Positions 44,640-55,967 of a stretch of 64,000 nucleotides of DNA are shown here, piece by piece. The stretch is from NCBI GenBank assembly GCA_020152595.1, contig JAIGNY010004328.1:53501-117500 (forward strand). The letters are read 5' to 3'. Position 1 is the stretch's first letter. Each line of letters starts with the position of its first letter. The DNA comes from Chiridota heheva. Taxonomy: Eukaryota; Echinodermata; Holothuroidea; Apodida; Chiridotidae. The position numbers were made by a program, and so were the translations under genes. Below the pieces are notes generated by a model. That model searched no databases. It was given only the letters and a program-made list of their open reading frames with translations, and had not been told where the DNA came from.

Positions 44640-46020
44640 ATATACAAAACTGACCATTGTTTTGTTCTTACTCTCTCTTTGTCGTCCTCTGTCAGTTCCT
44701 TTGTTCAATTTTAAAGTTCTAACAAAGAAACAAGGTTGGTGTCTTCCACCCAGTAAATGTATTTTCAGGATCTGCTAGGGGATTATCATGGGCCTGCATT
44801 TTGGTTGTTGATAGAAAAATGTTTGTGATCCTGCAGTACATCTCTGCTTAGGTGGTCTTCTCCTTCCACTACACACATGTACACCATTGTATTACCCACA
44901 TGTACACCATTTTTATTTTCAGGGAGGGGGGGGGGGGTTATCCTCTGCAATGTAACTTTTTATTTAGTTTTGACCATGAGAATCTATGACCCATCTTTCA
45001 ATCTCTTGTACCATGATGTTCTGGTATGGCCCCAGCGCTGCATACTACTCAAGGAGTCGTGCAAACAGTTGACAATGAACATCCCACTTCTGATACTTTA
45101 GACATGAAACCTTTTTGTGGATGTATCATTTGTTATTTGTTAGTCTGAATAACACAAACCCCTACTGTACCTCTAGTTAGATTGAGTGAATTCTCCAATA
45201 TAAGAAGATTGTTGGTAAACTAGTTGCAAGCAATGTGGCAGGGTCAATAGCAGTGGCATGGTGGCAGGGGAGCCATGGGGAAACAGCCCCTCCCCAGCGA
45301 AGCATTCTGAAGGTGCGCCAAAATCGTCCTGAGAACACAAAAAATTTAGGCCTTGGGAAAATTAACTTGTTGATCAATAACTTTTCCTATGCCTTCAGAC
45401 TATATACTGTAGCAAGTAATATTCCATTTGTGTAGTCCAAAAGTACATGAAGTTTCCACAGAAAAGACCAAATTTTCCCATCATTGGCACTGGAGCCTGG
45501 ATTTTGCGCTTAGACAAAACCTTTATATAATATTTAATATCTACTGCTGCCATGAAGAAAAAACAATTTTATTGAATACAGCTGGTAGAAGCCTTACGAG
45601 AAGGTGGCGAATGCTCACAGGGGCACAAAAATTTTTTTATGAAAATATACTCTTATATACTTTTTATTCTCAACGTTGTAAATATTTTTACTCAAAGCTT
45701 TATTCTTACATCAGAAACATGAAAACTATGACCCCATTTAAAGACACATATTGAAGTCAAATGGGATCCTCCATTTTGAAACATTGTTCAAAAATAATAT
45801 TCTTTTTAACAAACTTTAGTTTGGAATTGACACAATTTTGAGCAATTTTTTGCTACCAAAATCGCACAAAAAACATGCAGCTTTGCCAAATGTGACACAT
45901 TTTATAGCCCTTAATTTCTGCTATTACAAACATAGGGCTTCCTGCAAAACCTGGGTCCCAACCAGAGCTTCGCCCCTATAGCATGTCTAGAGTTGACACA
46001 ATTTTAAGCCCCATTAATGA
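44640..46020. other. Noncoding stretch
   Basis: Contains a G tract near 44925 and a tandem ACACATGTACACCATT duplication near 44870-44910. No gene recognised. Confidence 0.4.
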
Positions 46021-46024
46021 ACGT

Positions 46025-46290
46025 GTTACAAATTTATTTTCTTCAGGAAATCTGGGAATTTTCCTTCATTTTCATTAAAATTTTTCATTTCGTGGAATTT
46101 TCTTCAATCAATATTTGAGAGAGTTTCTTCAATTTTCGGGAAGTTTTCTTCATTTTGTGGGAAATTTCATTCATTTTGGGAAGTTTCCTTCAATTTCGTG
46201 AAATTTGCTTCCATTTTTGTAAAATTTTCTTTATTTTTCGGTATTATTTTCTTCAATATTTGGAAAGTTTTCTTTCATTTTCAAAAAATT
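46025..46290. repeat. Degenerate 25-28-bp tandem repeat
   Basis: About ten copies of a TTTTCTTCATTTTCGGGAA-like unit with heavy divergence. Confidence 0.6.
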
Positions 46291-47456
46291 CTTCACTGGT
46301 CAATAGAGTGGGACATCTAACTAACTGTCCATCTGAGGTAATTTGGAGGGCGTAATTTATCAAAATGCATTGAAAATAGCTAAGAAATATCTTGATAAAT
46401 GGTTGTTAATCTTTTTGTCAAGTGATTAAATAGAATAATCCTTCAAATATGGTCAATTTGTGCTGTTCACTTAGGAAGTATATTTTTTGGTTAAGTGTCA
46501 TTCAATATGGTCAAATGGACTGCTTTAGAGAAACTAATTTGGATATGCCAATTTGTAATTTAAGCTAGGAAAAGGTCATTTTGGTATTATTATGGTCAAA
46601 TGAAGTGCCCAAATTAATCTGTATAAAGTTCAGCAGATGTGATCATTTCCATCTTGTTCACGGATGTCATCTTTTAAGTTTATACTTATCTCAATTTTCA
46701 AGCCATTTATTTGCAGAAAATATGTCTATACTTGTTTTGTACATTTAAACAATAACTTTTATCACTTTAAAATAAATCCATCATGAAAATGACAAACAAT
46801 ATGTGTTAGGAATGAGTCATTAAATTTTGAATTTTCTTGTTTGAAGTTGCAAGGTTTTATCCAAAATTTGCAACCACATTATTTTTCCTATAATAGTTAA
46901 TAAATATTTCTCAACAATTGTTTTCCTTGTTGTTAATCCACCACCAATGTTCAATAAGTAAGAATGTGTGTTTAAATGCAATTCAAAAATATGCTTGCCA
47001 GCCATCAAATTAACTACTTGTAACATTCTATGGTAGGAAATTATGAGCTAAGCATGAGAATCTTATTATATTTTATATTTTTGTGTGTATATTTCTGATA
47101 AGATTTACATGAGCACACACATATTTTAAACTCACTATAGTCTCTTTGAAAACTTAAGTCCCATTTCTTTTTTCTGTTAAATCTGGGAAATTGTGGCGGA
47201 ATTGTAAAAAGAAACAGTAGTTTGGGTATAAATGTGCCGGCAAATTTGGCAATGAGATTTGCAACATGCAATATTACCAGGATTCGTTCGTGGTTTGGTT
47301 TTAAGCAGCAACGAATGCAAATTTGGTGGTTGTTTTCTGGCAAGATTGGGTGGGGAGGGGAAATTTCTATGAGATTTGAATCACTATGGGGGGGGGAGGT
47401 TCTCCATGATTTAGTTATCTTTCTCAGGGGGCTGCGACTTAGCAAACATTGTTTAC
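46291..47456. other. Noncoding stretch
   Basis: No supported exon. The 134-codon minus-strand frame at 47041-47445 shows no domain and lies opposite the Penelope-like fragment's upstream region. Confidence 0.35.
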
Positions 47457-47625
47457 ATTCTTTTTTGTTGTAAATGTCCTAAAACTGTATATGTTGGAGA
47501 AACGGAAACAAAATTCAAATACAGGTTCAATAACCACAAATCTAGTATTAAGACCCCCCTTTCTCCCTGGTTCTCCATGGCCACACACTTCAATGTCCCC
47601 ATATCTGCATGCAAGTATTTGTTTG
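47457..47625 (+). pseudogene. GIY-YIG nuclease fragment, possibly Penelope-like
   Basis: The plus strand reads CCKCPKTVYVGETETKFKYR, then FNNHKSSIK and ATHFNVP. This matches the core of GIY-YIG endonucleases as found at the C-terminus of Penelope-like elements: a Cys pair, 'vYvGET', an Arg two turns later, a His and a distal Hx motif. No reverse transcriptase precedes it within the surrounding kilobase and the frame closes soon after, so it is a short relic. The match rests on about 50 residues. Confidence 0.45.
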
Positions 47626-47639
47626 GTTCAAGTTTTGGT

Positions 47640-49210
47640 TAAAGTTTTCATAACTTATGAATGGTTTACATTCATGTGACTTTGCATAAGGGTAGAGGAC
47701 ATGGGTACTGGTCAAATGAGCATGATTGTGTGTGCATACTAATTAGCGTTTTTGCATAACAATAAAAACATTTGTCAGGTTAAAATTTTGGTTAAAGTTT
47801 TCATAACTTAAGTTATGAATGGTGCACATTAATGGAAGTTGGCATAGGGGTACTCTTTAAGTGAGCATGATTAAGGGTTGTGTGTGCATACTAATTAGCT
47901 TATTTGCATAACAATGAAAATATTTGTATCTATGATATCTTTTAAGTTAAAGTGGATGTGGGGATTTTGTTTGCACAAATGATTGCACTGTATATGTGAA
48001 GAGCATTGTCAACACTTAATGGTCAGGTGAAGTGTGCATATTAATTAGATTATTTGCATAATAATAGACTTGTACAAAATGTTTAACATTCATGAGCGTA
48101 TAACTTAGGTTATGAATGGTGTATATTCATGTAACTTGGCACAGGGGTAGACGACATGAGTATTGTTCAAATAAGCATGATTGCGTTGTGTGTGCATACT
48201 AATTAGCTTAATTGCATAACAATGAAAATATTTGTATCTATGATATGTCTTATAGTCGGAGTGGGGATTTTGTTTACACAAATGATCATATATGTGAAGA
48301 GCATTGTCTACATTTAATGGTGAGGTGTAATGTGCATATTAATTTTAGGTTATTTGCATAACAATACTTTCATAGAAAATATTTAGATAACTTGGTACTT
48401 GACAGTTGTAGGTGGCATTGGTACTGTTCAGTTAAGCATGATTGGCAGGTTGTGTGTATATACTAAGCTAATTTGCATAACAATGAAAATATTTGTATCT
48501 ATGATATCTCTTAATATCAAGTTGGTGTGGGGATTTTGTTTACACAAATGATCATATATGTGAAGAGCATTGTCTACACTCAATGGTGATGTGTAGTGTG
48601 CATATTAATTAGGTTATTTGCATAATAATAGACTTGTACAAAATGTTTAACATTCATGAGCGCATAACTTAAATTATGAATGGTGTATATTCATGTAAAT
48701 TGGCACAGGGGTAGACGATATGAGTACTGTTCAAATAAGCATAATTGCGTTGTGTGTGCATGCTAATTAGCTTTATTGCATAACAATGAAAGTATTTGTA
48801 TCTTTGATATGTCTTAAAGCGGGAGTGGGGATTTTGTTTACACAAATGATCATATATGTGAAGAGCATTGTCTACACTCAATGGTAAGGTGTAGTGTGCA
48901 TATTAATTAGGTTATTTGCATAACAATAGACTTTCGTACAAAATTAACCTGAGATAATATCTTGTTCAGTGCTAGAGGGCATTAGTACTGTTCAGTTAAG
49001 CATGATTGGGGGATTATGTGTACATACTAATTAGCTTATTTGCATAGCAATAAACAAATTTCTATCTGTGGTAGCTCTTGAATTAAAGTGGGTGTGGTGA
49101 TTTTGCTCAAACAAATGATCACACAGTATATGGGAAGAGCATTGTTCACACTTAATTGTGAGGTATAGTGTGCATATTAATTAGTTATTTGCATAAAAAT
49201 AGACTTTGTT
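47640..49210. repeat. Repeat field of about 290-bp units
   Basis: Five or six diverged units follow one another. The ordered blocks are CATAACTTA.TTATGAATGGT, AAGCATGATT, TGTGTGCATACTAATTAGC, TTTGCATAACAATGAAAATA, GGGATTTTGTTTACACAAAT, GATCATATATGTGAAGAGCA and GCATATTAATTAGGTTATTT. Later units lose some blocks. The sequence is noncoding. Confidence 0.8.
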
Positions 49211-49435
49211 GCACATTGTTTGACCTAAGACTTACTAACTTCACATTTCTAGGTTTATTATGATATTGACATTCCTGACATGAATAGGAATCAATATGTT
49301 TGTCTTGCCATGAATTTTGAAGCAAATAAAAGTTTCCGCTTCTAAAGAATTTTAAATTAGGGGTTTGGGAAATATAAACAATAAGTGAAATGTGGGGTAG
49401 AAGATGACCTGATGATAAAGTAGCTGAAGGAATTA

Positions 49436-49780
49436 GGATGAGGGTGGGATTTCATGTGGGACAGGGTGGAATTGTATGTAGGGCAGGGTGGAGTGAGATG
49501 TTAGCCAGGATGTGTTGGCATATTAGACAGGGTGGGTTGGTATGTAGAACAGGTGGGTTGGCATATGGAACATAGTGGGTTGGCAAGTGGAACAGGGTGG
49601 GTTGACATGTGGAACAGGGTGGGTTGACATGTGGGACAGGGTGAAATGGCATGTGGTAGGGTGTCAGCTGGATTCAGTTGTGATATGACATGTGGTGGTG
49701 GATTGACATATATGTGTGATTGCATTGGGTATAGGTGTGCGATGACATTTGGGACGGGTTGGGATGGAATGTGGGACAGT
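49436..49780. repeat. Degenerate minisatellite related to the Helentron satellites
   Basis: Units of 20-27 bp contain CATGTGGAACAGGGTGGGTT or CATGTGGGACAGGGTG. The CATGTGGGACA core is shared with the arrays in Helentron copies B and C. No Helentron termini are seen nearby, so the relation may be convergent or the element may be lost. Confidence 0.65.
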
Positions 49781-50747
49781 CTGGATGATTAGCAGTGAGG
49801 GGATTTGTATCGTTTCCAATGTCTAGTTTGTCATACGTTAAGCAATATTGTTTTGCATTATTTTGCTTTGATGTTATTGTAAATTTTTCATGTTGCTTGA
49901 CTTTGCTTGACACACATATTTTCATTAAATTGGAACTTGTATTACAATCCAGGATGTACATGTAGCTCAGGGAATGTGTAGGGGCCGGGGGGAGGGTACA
50001 GGTTGGAAAGGGGTCTGAATGTCATTCTTTCATTGACATTGGCAAATTAGGGCCTCTCCTTTGTTTGTTGTGCAATTGATAGAACTAAAAAAGGTGTTAT
50101 AGTTATAAAGACTGTTAGCTTTTACATGTTTTCTGAGTTACTGCATGGGTGAGGTAACCTTGAGCTTTTTTGTTTGTCTTGAAATATGTGGAAAAACTCA
50201 AAAGATATATGTATTTTGAAGCTTATATAAAATATTGTGAAAATTAATAAAGCAAATGAAAATGTAATTGCATCTTTCAAAACTCAAGTAATTTGAAATC
50301 ATTTGCCCTAGCTGCTACCCTATTTCTGTATATACTTCCTCTATATGCTCATTCTCTATACTAGCTTTGAATAGTCGACCATACTGTCCTTCCGACAGTT
50401 TTTGTTAACTTCATATTTTATCTCTACTGAAAAGTAAAAGAATCATTTCATTTGTTATTTGTGTTATGATATTAATGTTAGAAACCTGATGCATATTTTA
50501 GTACATTTGATTGTGTTTGTGTGAATTTGTTGTTGTATGTAATATTATTTCTAATAAGAAGCAAAGCATTTGATATGTAGGTATGTAAATTTATTTTCTG
50601 TAAAGATTATTTGTGAGAACACTTTAAACAAATGTGAATGAACATTTGTGATAATAAATAACAGAAATGGTGACCACTCATGTATTTTGTGTTTTCTCTG
50701 AAATAGAATAGTGAGGTGGTTTGTTTTTTCATTGAAGTGGAGGGTAC
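49781..50747. other. Noncoding stretch
   Basis: Nothing recognised except a mariner-MITE-like ATTGAAGTGGAGGG motif near 50730, just left of the LINE target duplication. Confidence 0.4.
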
Positions 50748-50762
50748 ACAAACAAAGCTGAA
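50748..50762. repeat. Left target-site duplication of the RNase H LINE
   Basis: ACAAACAAAGCTGAA recurs exactly at 53132-53146. A 15-bp duplication is typical of target-primed reverse transcription. Confidence 0.7.
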
Positions 50763-53131
50763 ACACTCACAACCCTCTGTGGGGCTCTATTACCACCACC
50801 CCCAGAGGCAAACTCATCAAAAACGCTCTTCATCAGCACAGCCTCTCCTTGCTCAACACTAACTACCCGACTTACCTTCATCCTGCCACAGGCTCTCTCA
50901 CCTGTATTGACCTGTCTATCTGTTCCCCGAACCTCCTCCCTGATTTTAGATGGAGAGTCACTGCTGACCTCTGTGGTAGTGATCATTACCCTCTTCTTAT
51001 ACACTCCAACCTTCAAATCCCCACTGACCACACCCCCAATTGAAACCTCGTGAAGGCTAACTGGCCCCTTTTCGAAACCCTCTGTGACTCGCACCTCTCC
51101 CCCCATCTCCTCGAGGATGAGGATCTCATGTCAAACTTTAGTAATATCCTTATCAATATCGCCACCTGCTCAATTCCCAAAACCGTACCTTCTACGGGGA
51201 CGACTTCACCATCTTCTACTCCTCCACTAGCTTTCCTCTTGTTGAAAATAGGCTCCAACTCAGCCTCAACCAACTGCAAGTCTGGTGCAACAATAACAGT
51301 TTTAAATTCTCCAAAGACAAGACAGTCTATATGCACTTCTGTCATTTCAACAACCTCCACCCCAACCCGAACCTTGTGCTCAATGGCAATCGCATCCCTA
51401 AAGTTGAATAATGATCTGACCTCTCAACCTTGTGTTCAATGGCAATCACATCCCTAAAGTTGAACACACAAAGTTCCTGGGTCTAACTCTAGACCCCAAG
51501 CTCACCTACAAGCAACACATCACCAGTCTGAAACAAAAATGCAACAGCTCCCTTAACATTCTCAGCCTCCTCTCCAACACCACTTAGGGTGCGAACCGCC
51601 ATGCTCTCCTCAAAAGTTTCAGGCTCACCATTCGTGCCAAGCTTGACTACTCCAATATTGTCTACTGTGTCGCTCACAACTCGTACCTCAACCACATCAA
51701 GACCATCTAAAATGAAGCCCTCAGGCTTTGTCTAGGTGCCTACAAGACCTCCCCAATCAGCAGCCTTCATGTTGAGGCCAAGAGCCCCCCTTTCTACTTA
51801 GAGAAGTAAAAAGCTTAGCCTCTCCTATGCTTTTAGAGTCCTCACCAACACCCAGAACCCTGTTTACAACCTCATTAGGTACCCCAATTTCTCCACCCTC
51901 TTTGATAGGACTAAAACCCTATCCCCTCCCTTCAGCTTACACATTAAATCAGACCTCTTCCATCTCGGCATCAACCCCGCCACTCTCGGCACCTTCTCCT
52001 GCCCCACTTTTCCTCCTTGGGCCACCCCTCCCCTCTCCCTTCTGTCCACCTCTTCACTCATCACAAAACTCAAACCCACCCTAACCTCGTCATCAATCTT
52101 CACAACCAAATCAAAGACCAACTCTCAAATTACACCTCCATCTATACTGATGGCTCCAAGGAAGGCAACAAGACAGCTGATGATACCATCATCCAAGACA
52201 TCACCCTCAGTAGCAGACTTCCCGACTACTCATCCATCTTTTCAGCTGAGGCTAAGGCCATTCTCCTCGCCCTCAACTTTATTAAGTACTCTCCGCTCAG
52301 CCACTTTGCCATTTTCTCCGACTCAAAGGCTGTTCTTACTTCTTTACTCAATCTAAAATGGAATAACCTCACATCCCACCTCCTCCGGAAACTCCTTTCG
52401 CCCACCCTCTGCAGGAAAACTGTTCTTTCCTTCTGGATACCCAGCCATGTTGGCATCCCTGGCAATGACAGGGCTTATGCAGCCGCTAAGCTTGCCATCA
52501 ACCTCCTCCCTACCCCTTTTCCCAAAACCCTCTCTGACATCAAACCGCTTATCACCTCCCTTGTTCGTGACCGCTGGCAAACCTCATGGAACTCCCAAAT
52601 TAATAACAAACTCCATGTCATCCAGCCCACAATTCTGATCAAACCCACCATCAACAACCTCTCTCGTGTCGACAACGTTCATATTACCTGTCTTAGAATA
52701 GTTCACACCCACCTTACTCACTCCCACCTCCTCATTGGCTCCCCCCAACCCCTCTGCAACAATTGCCATTGCACCCTCACAATCCATCACGTTCTCCTTG
52801 CTTTCCCCCTGTACAACCTTCCCAGAGCTTCCCTTGCTCCCAACTCAATTGCTGAGTTCTTCCAGAAAAATCCTCCGGATAAAATTATCTCCTTCCTTCA
52901 TCATGCTTCCCTCTACAACCATATTTAATTCTCCTCTTCCACCCCCTCTCTCTACTTTGTTTTTGTTTCAACCATACACCTCCTCTCTCGATCACAGTTT
53001 TCTGACTTTTTGTTCTTGAATTTCTCTCATTCTCCCCCTGTTTCCTTTCTTTCCTACCTTTAGAATGATCTGACCTCTCAGGCACAATTTGACCCTCGTT
53101 GTCATGGTAGCGTTAAGCCCTTATCAAACAA
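50763..53131 (+). mobile_element. I-group-like LINE with RNase H, internally deleted, bounded by 15-bp TSD
   Basis: The 5' part (about 50770-51180) encodes the end of an AP-type endonuclease with GSLTCIDLSICSPNL and CGSDHYPLLI. At about 51186 it jumps directly to FYGDDFTIFYSS, so the RT fingers and most of the palm are missing. RT then continues (FSKDKTVYMHF, HKFLGLTLDPKLTYKQHI) with several stops into the RNase H domain. Around 51365-51470 about 40 bp is duplicated with an AATGATCTGACCTCTCA insert, a phrase also present near 53064. The 3' end is (CAAA)n. A terminal RNase H points to the I/Nimb/R1-like groups. It is 5' truncated and cannot encode a working RT. Confidence 0.8.
52017..52928 (+). 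CDS. RNase H and C-terminal region of the LINE polyprotein (intact frame)
   Basis: A 303-codon open frame, best read as part of the longer LINE frame rather than from its own ATG. RNase H residues are all visible: Asp in SIYTDGSKEG, Glu in FSAEAKAILLAL, Asp in IFSDSKAVL, and His/Asp in WIPSHVGIPGNDRAYAAAKL. The region after RNase H ends in a Cys/His cluster (LCNNCHCTLTIHHVL), a zinc-knuckle-like tail found in several I-group LINEs. The intact domain contrasts with the damaged RT upstream. Confidence 0.85.
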   Translation: MGHPSPLPSVHLFTHHKTQTHPNLVINLHNQIKDQLSNYTSIYTDGSKEGNKTADDTIIQDITLSSRLPDYSSIFSAEAKAILLALNFIKYSPLSHFAIFSDSKAVLTSLLNLKWNNLTSHLLRKLLSPTLCRKTVLSFWIPSHVGIPGNDRAYAAAKLAINLLPTPFPKTLSDIKPLITSLVRDRWQTSWNSQINNKLHVIQPTILIKPTINNLSRVDNVHITCLRIVHTHLTHSHLLIGSPQPLCNNCHCTLTIHHVLLAFPLYNLPRASLAPNSIAEFFQKNPPDKIISFLHHASLYNHI

Positions 53132-53146
53132 ACAAACAAAGCTGAA
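53132..53146. repeat. Right target-site duplication of the RNase H LINE
   Basis: ACAAACAAAGCTGAA, identical to 50748-50762. Its first bases also continue the (CAAA)n tail. Confidence 0.7.
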
Positions 53147-53150
53147 TCTA

Positions 53151-53477
53151 CAGTCTTGGACAAAACTCGTTGGGACATGCACCCCGTTCCCCCATTCAAT
53201 GTTGGTGAAATGAGTGGAAAATAAAGCTGAATCTACAGTCTTGGACAAAACTCGTTGGGACATGCACCCCGTTCCCCGTTCAATGTTGGTGAAATGAGTG
53301 GAAAATGTTGATAATTGCTTTCCATGTCTCTGTATTTCTTAGTGAAATATTTTGACAACATTGAAAGGGGGAGGGAGGGGTGGAGGCTGGGGTTTGGCTG
53401 AAAATAGCTTTACAATAATAATTGAAATAACATGGTAACTTTCCGGTAAGTGTCCCAACAGTATTGTCCCTCACAAG
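53151..53477. mobile_element. Mariner-type MITE with an internal 84-bp tandem duplication
   Basis: TA precedes the left end CAGTCTTGGACAAAACTCGT, and the right end's reverse complement contains GAGGGACAATACTGTTGGGA. The first 84 bp occurs twice (53139-53222 and 53223-53306). Central CCCCGTTCAATG and CATTGAAAGGGGGAGG make it a foldback like the elements at 39385-40143. Confidence 0.55.
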
Positions 53478-54089
53478 AATATGGGGAACTGACTCCCCCC
53501 CTCCACCCCCCTGCCCCCTCCCAATGAATTAGAACCAATTTGATATGGGTTGCATTAAAAACTGATCTATCAATTAAGTTATATTAAAATCTGGCAGGAG
53601 GGATGAGAGAGAGAGAGAGAGAGGGGGCGATGTCAAAATGCCCTTGTCCCCAGTGAAACATGACCAACCACGTACATATGGGAATGTTTGGTTCATACGT
53701 TTGCGATAATCTCTTTAACTGTACAAAACACTCTGAAAAATCACACATATTTTGCACTTCAAATGTCATAACTAGTCTGAATATTTTGTTCCATTTCAAA
53801 CGGTACAGAGAAGTTGAATTCATTATTTATCATTTGAGACCAATATTGTTTAATCATTCAAAAAAAAAGTCCTGTATTTTAAACTATAAATGAGTTTGTT
53901 CTTGTTTTTGATGAGAGCGTAAGCAAAATCACAAGTTGACCGCCGCTTTGACCTTTGTAACTAATGAATGAAAGTATTCGGAGTGCATTTCTCACGGCCT
54001 GACAATTAACATATATCTATTTACCATATATTTAAAATCCAACGTGATTGGTGCAAAAAATGGTCCGTACTTTGCAACAAATAGAAATC
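53478..54089. other. Noncoding stretch
   Basis: A GA microsatellite lies near 53606-53622. Nothing else recognised. Confidence 0.4.
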
Positions 54090-54446
54090 GATGATGAGAA
54101 AATGACGGATCGTCACCTGCATATTCGGTTATGTGAACACACAATTACAATGACAGGGTCGACATCACCAATCAAGTCAATGTCGGTTATGATAGTAACA
54201 ATGCTATCAGGTATGATAACGCTTAATACGACACAATTACAATGACTGGTCGTCACCGGACGGTTATGAGAACACAGGTACGACCTGGAGGAGAACACGT
54301 GACACGGACAGACATAACATCGACAATCAAGTCAATGTCCACGGCCTTTGGTAACCAGTTGTGGTGCACTGGCGTGTCTACTCAACCCAGGCTTGAACCC
54401 AGGACCTCGTGGTCTGTAGACATGTATGATAACCGCTACACCACAG
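54090..54446 (-). mobile_element. tRNA-derived SINE
   Basis: On the minus strand the head reads CTGTGGTGTAGCGGTTATCA, with A-box TGGTGTAGCGG (54443-54433), and GTCCTGGGTTCAAGCC, with B-box GGTTCAAGCC (54399-54390). Spacing is about 34 bp, suitable for RNA polymerase III. The following body (GTGGACATTGACTTGATTGT, GTCTGTCCGTG) recurs at 44505-44635, which separates a SINE from a plain tRNA gene. Part of the body is internally duplicated (GGTTATGATAGTAACAATGC and related). No clear 3' tail. Confidence 0.65.
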
Positions 54447-55967
54447 TATGTAGATATAACATTTTGCATCCGCTTATGTATCCCTTTATTTTAATTCTGA
54501 CGTAATGTTAGAATGCCCAATCCGCGTGGACTGTACTATTGTGTGCAGAGGGTTTCCTGTTGTATGTGTATTGTAAACTTGCTGTGGAGAGGTGAATAAG
54601 TATTTTCCAATGTCAGATTGTGGCTAATTTTCTTCCATTTTTAACAGTTTTCTTGTATATTTTGTTACACTGAGATATATTTCTTATTATATGACTGTAT
54701 TCATCAGAAATTAATCTATTTGGCTGAAATATTATCGACAACAATCATGACCGAAGAATTGCATAATAAAATCATTATCTATAGTTCCATACATCCCACA
54801 TGCGGCATAATTTTTTCTCTCCATAATTTAATAATTTTTTTGCCCTCAAAGAAAATCTGAACTCAACTAACTTGGCCTCCACTGCATGCAACTAAAAGCT
54901 TTCAACTCTTGTTTCAATGACTTAGTTCTTAAAACAAACCCACACAATAATGGTACAATCCAAGTAAATGGCAAGTTTGAAGTATGCCGATAATTATACC
55001 TTGCAAGTACGATATATTGGCCTAACACATGTGTAATATCGGTGCCCCCCCCCCCTTCTCCCCCCTGACCTCTAACGGGGTCATGCTCCATTATAAGTAT
55101 AAAGGAGGGGTAAAGTTCTGGGAGAGTTTCCAATAATATTTATAATTTGTACGACAAGTGTTCGATTGTGCTTCTCAATGCATCCTGCATTTTCTCAAGG
55201 ATACTGTATCCTCAAGAAAATGCAGGATGCAAATTTCTGCAACTTGCAAGAACGCACGTGATCTGCATCCATATCTTTGAAGGTTTTCCTCTTGAAAACA
55301 TGGATCAGGTCAACCTTATTAATCAGTATGGGTGCTCTTACAGATATCAGGTCCCGACACAGGTGTGGGGAGATGCAGGGGACAGGACCAATGTTGTCAT
55401 TTGCTAGCGCAACAACATGATAGGAAGAGTCGCATACCTAATTTGTTTGCACAGTGGAGGAGGGAGATCCAACCTCCCCCTCCCCCATTACCGAAAATCA
55501 AGTTATTGATGAAATAGGAAAGTCGGACAGTTTTAGGAAACAGTTGGAAAATCTCAATTAGAAATTCTTATGATCCTTTTCCCAACATTGGCTGGTACAA
55601 CTAAGGTCAACAATAGATTGCTTTCATCAGGATTACCAAAAACATACTGAGTTGCTACTTGGCAAATTATAATCTGCACACATTTACTAAGTTTGGGGAA
55701 ATTTTTGTTGAGGAGGGGCAATCCATCCCCTCCCCTTTAGCTACCCAACTGTTGGGAAGGGTGAGCAAACCACCCGTAGTTTGTCCAGCACAATGACACT
55801 GCTTTGTCGTGGGGCCCGAGAGCCAAATCAACACGAACCCTGTGACTACAGTTGAGCTATAGCTTGCTTGCAGGGTTTCTTTACTCAAACTATAATCTTA
55901 TTTCCTTGACTTGGTTGATTTAACTATTAAACCCTGAACAGCCCTAAAAGGAAATAACATAACATAA
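54447..55967. other. Noncoding stretch containing one strong hairpin
   Basis: A C tract lies at about 55045-55056. The hairpin at 55179-55231 is listed separately. No gene recognised. Confidence 0.4.
55179..55231. repeat. 26-bp-arm hairpin with a single-base centre
   Basis: Left arm TGCATCCTGCATTTTCTC plus AAGGATAC; the right arm is its reverse complement except for two central transitions, with a single T between. The loop is too small for an ordinary miRNA precursor. It could extrude as a cruciform or mark a recent palindromic duplication. Confidence 0.85.

Noticed and set aside
47041-47445. 134-codon minus-strand frame
   Set aside because: No recognisable motif and biased composition; probably chance.
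54342-54446. A genuine tRNA gene
   Set aside because: A- and B-boxes are present, but no acceptor stem pairs cleanly, and the following body recurs at 44.5 kb, so a SINE is the better call.
55179-55231. miRNA precursor
   Set aside because: A single-base loop cannot form a normal Dicer substrate of this length.
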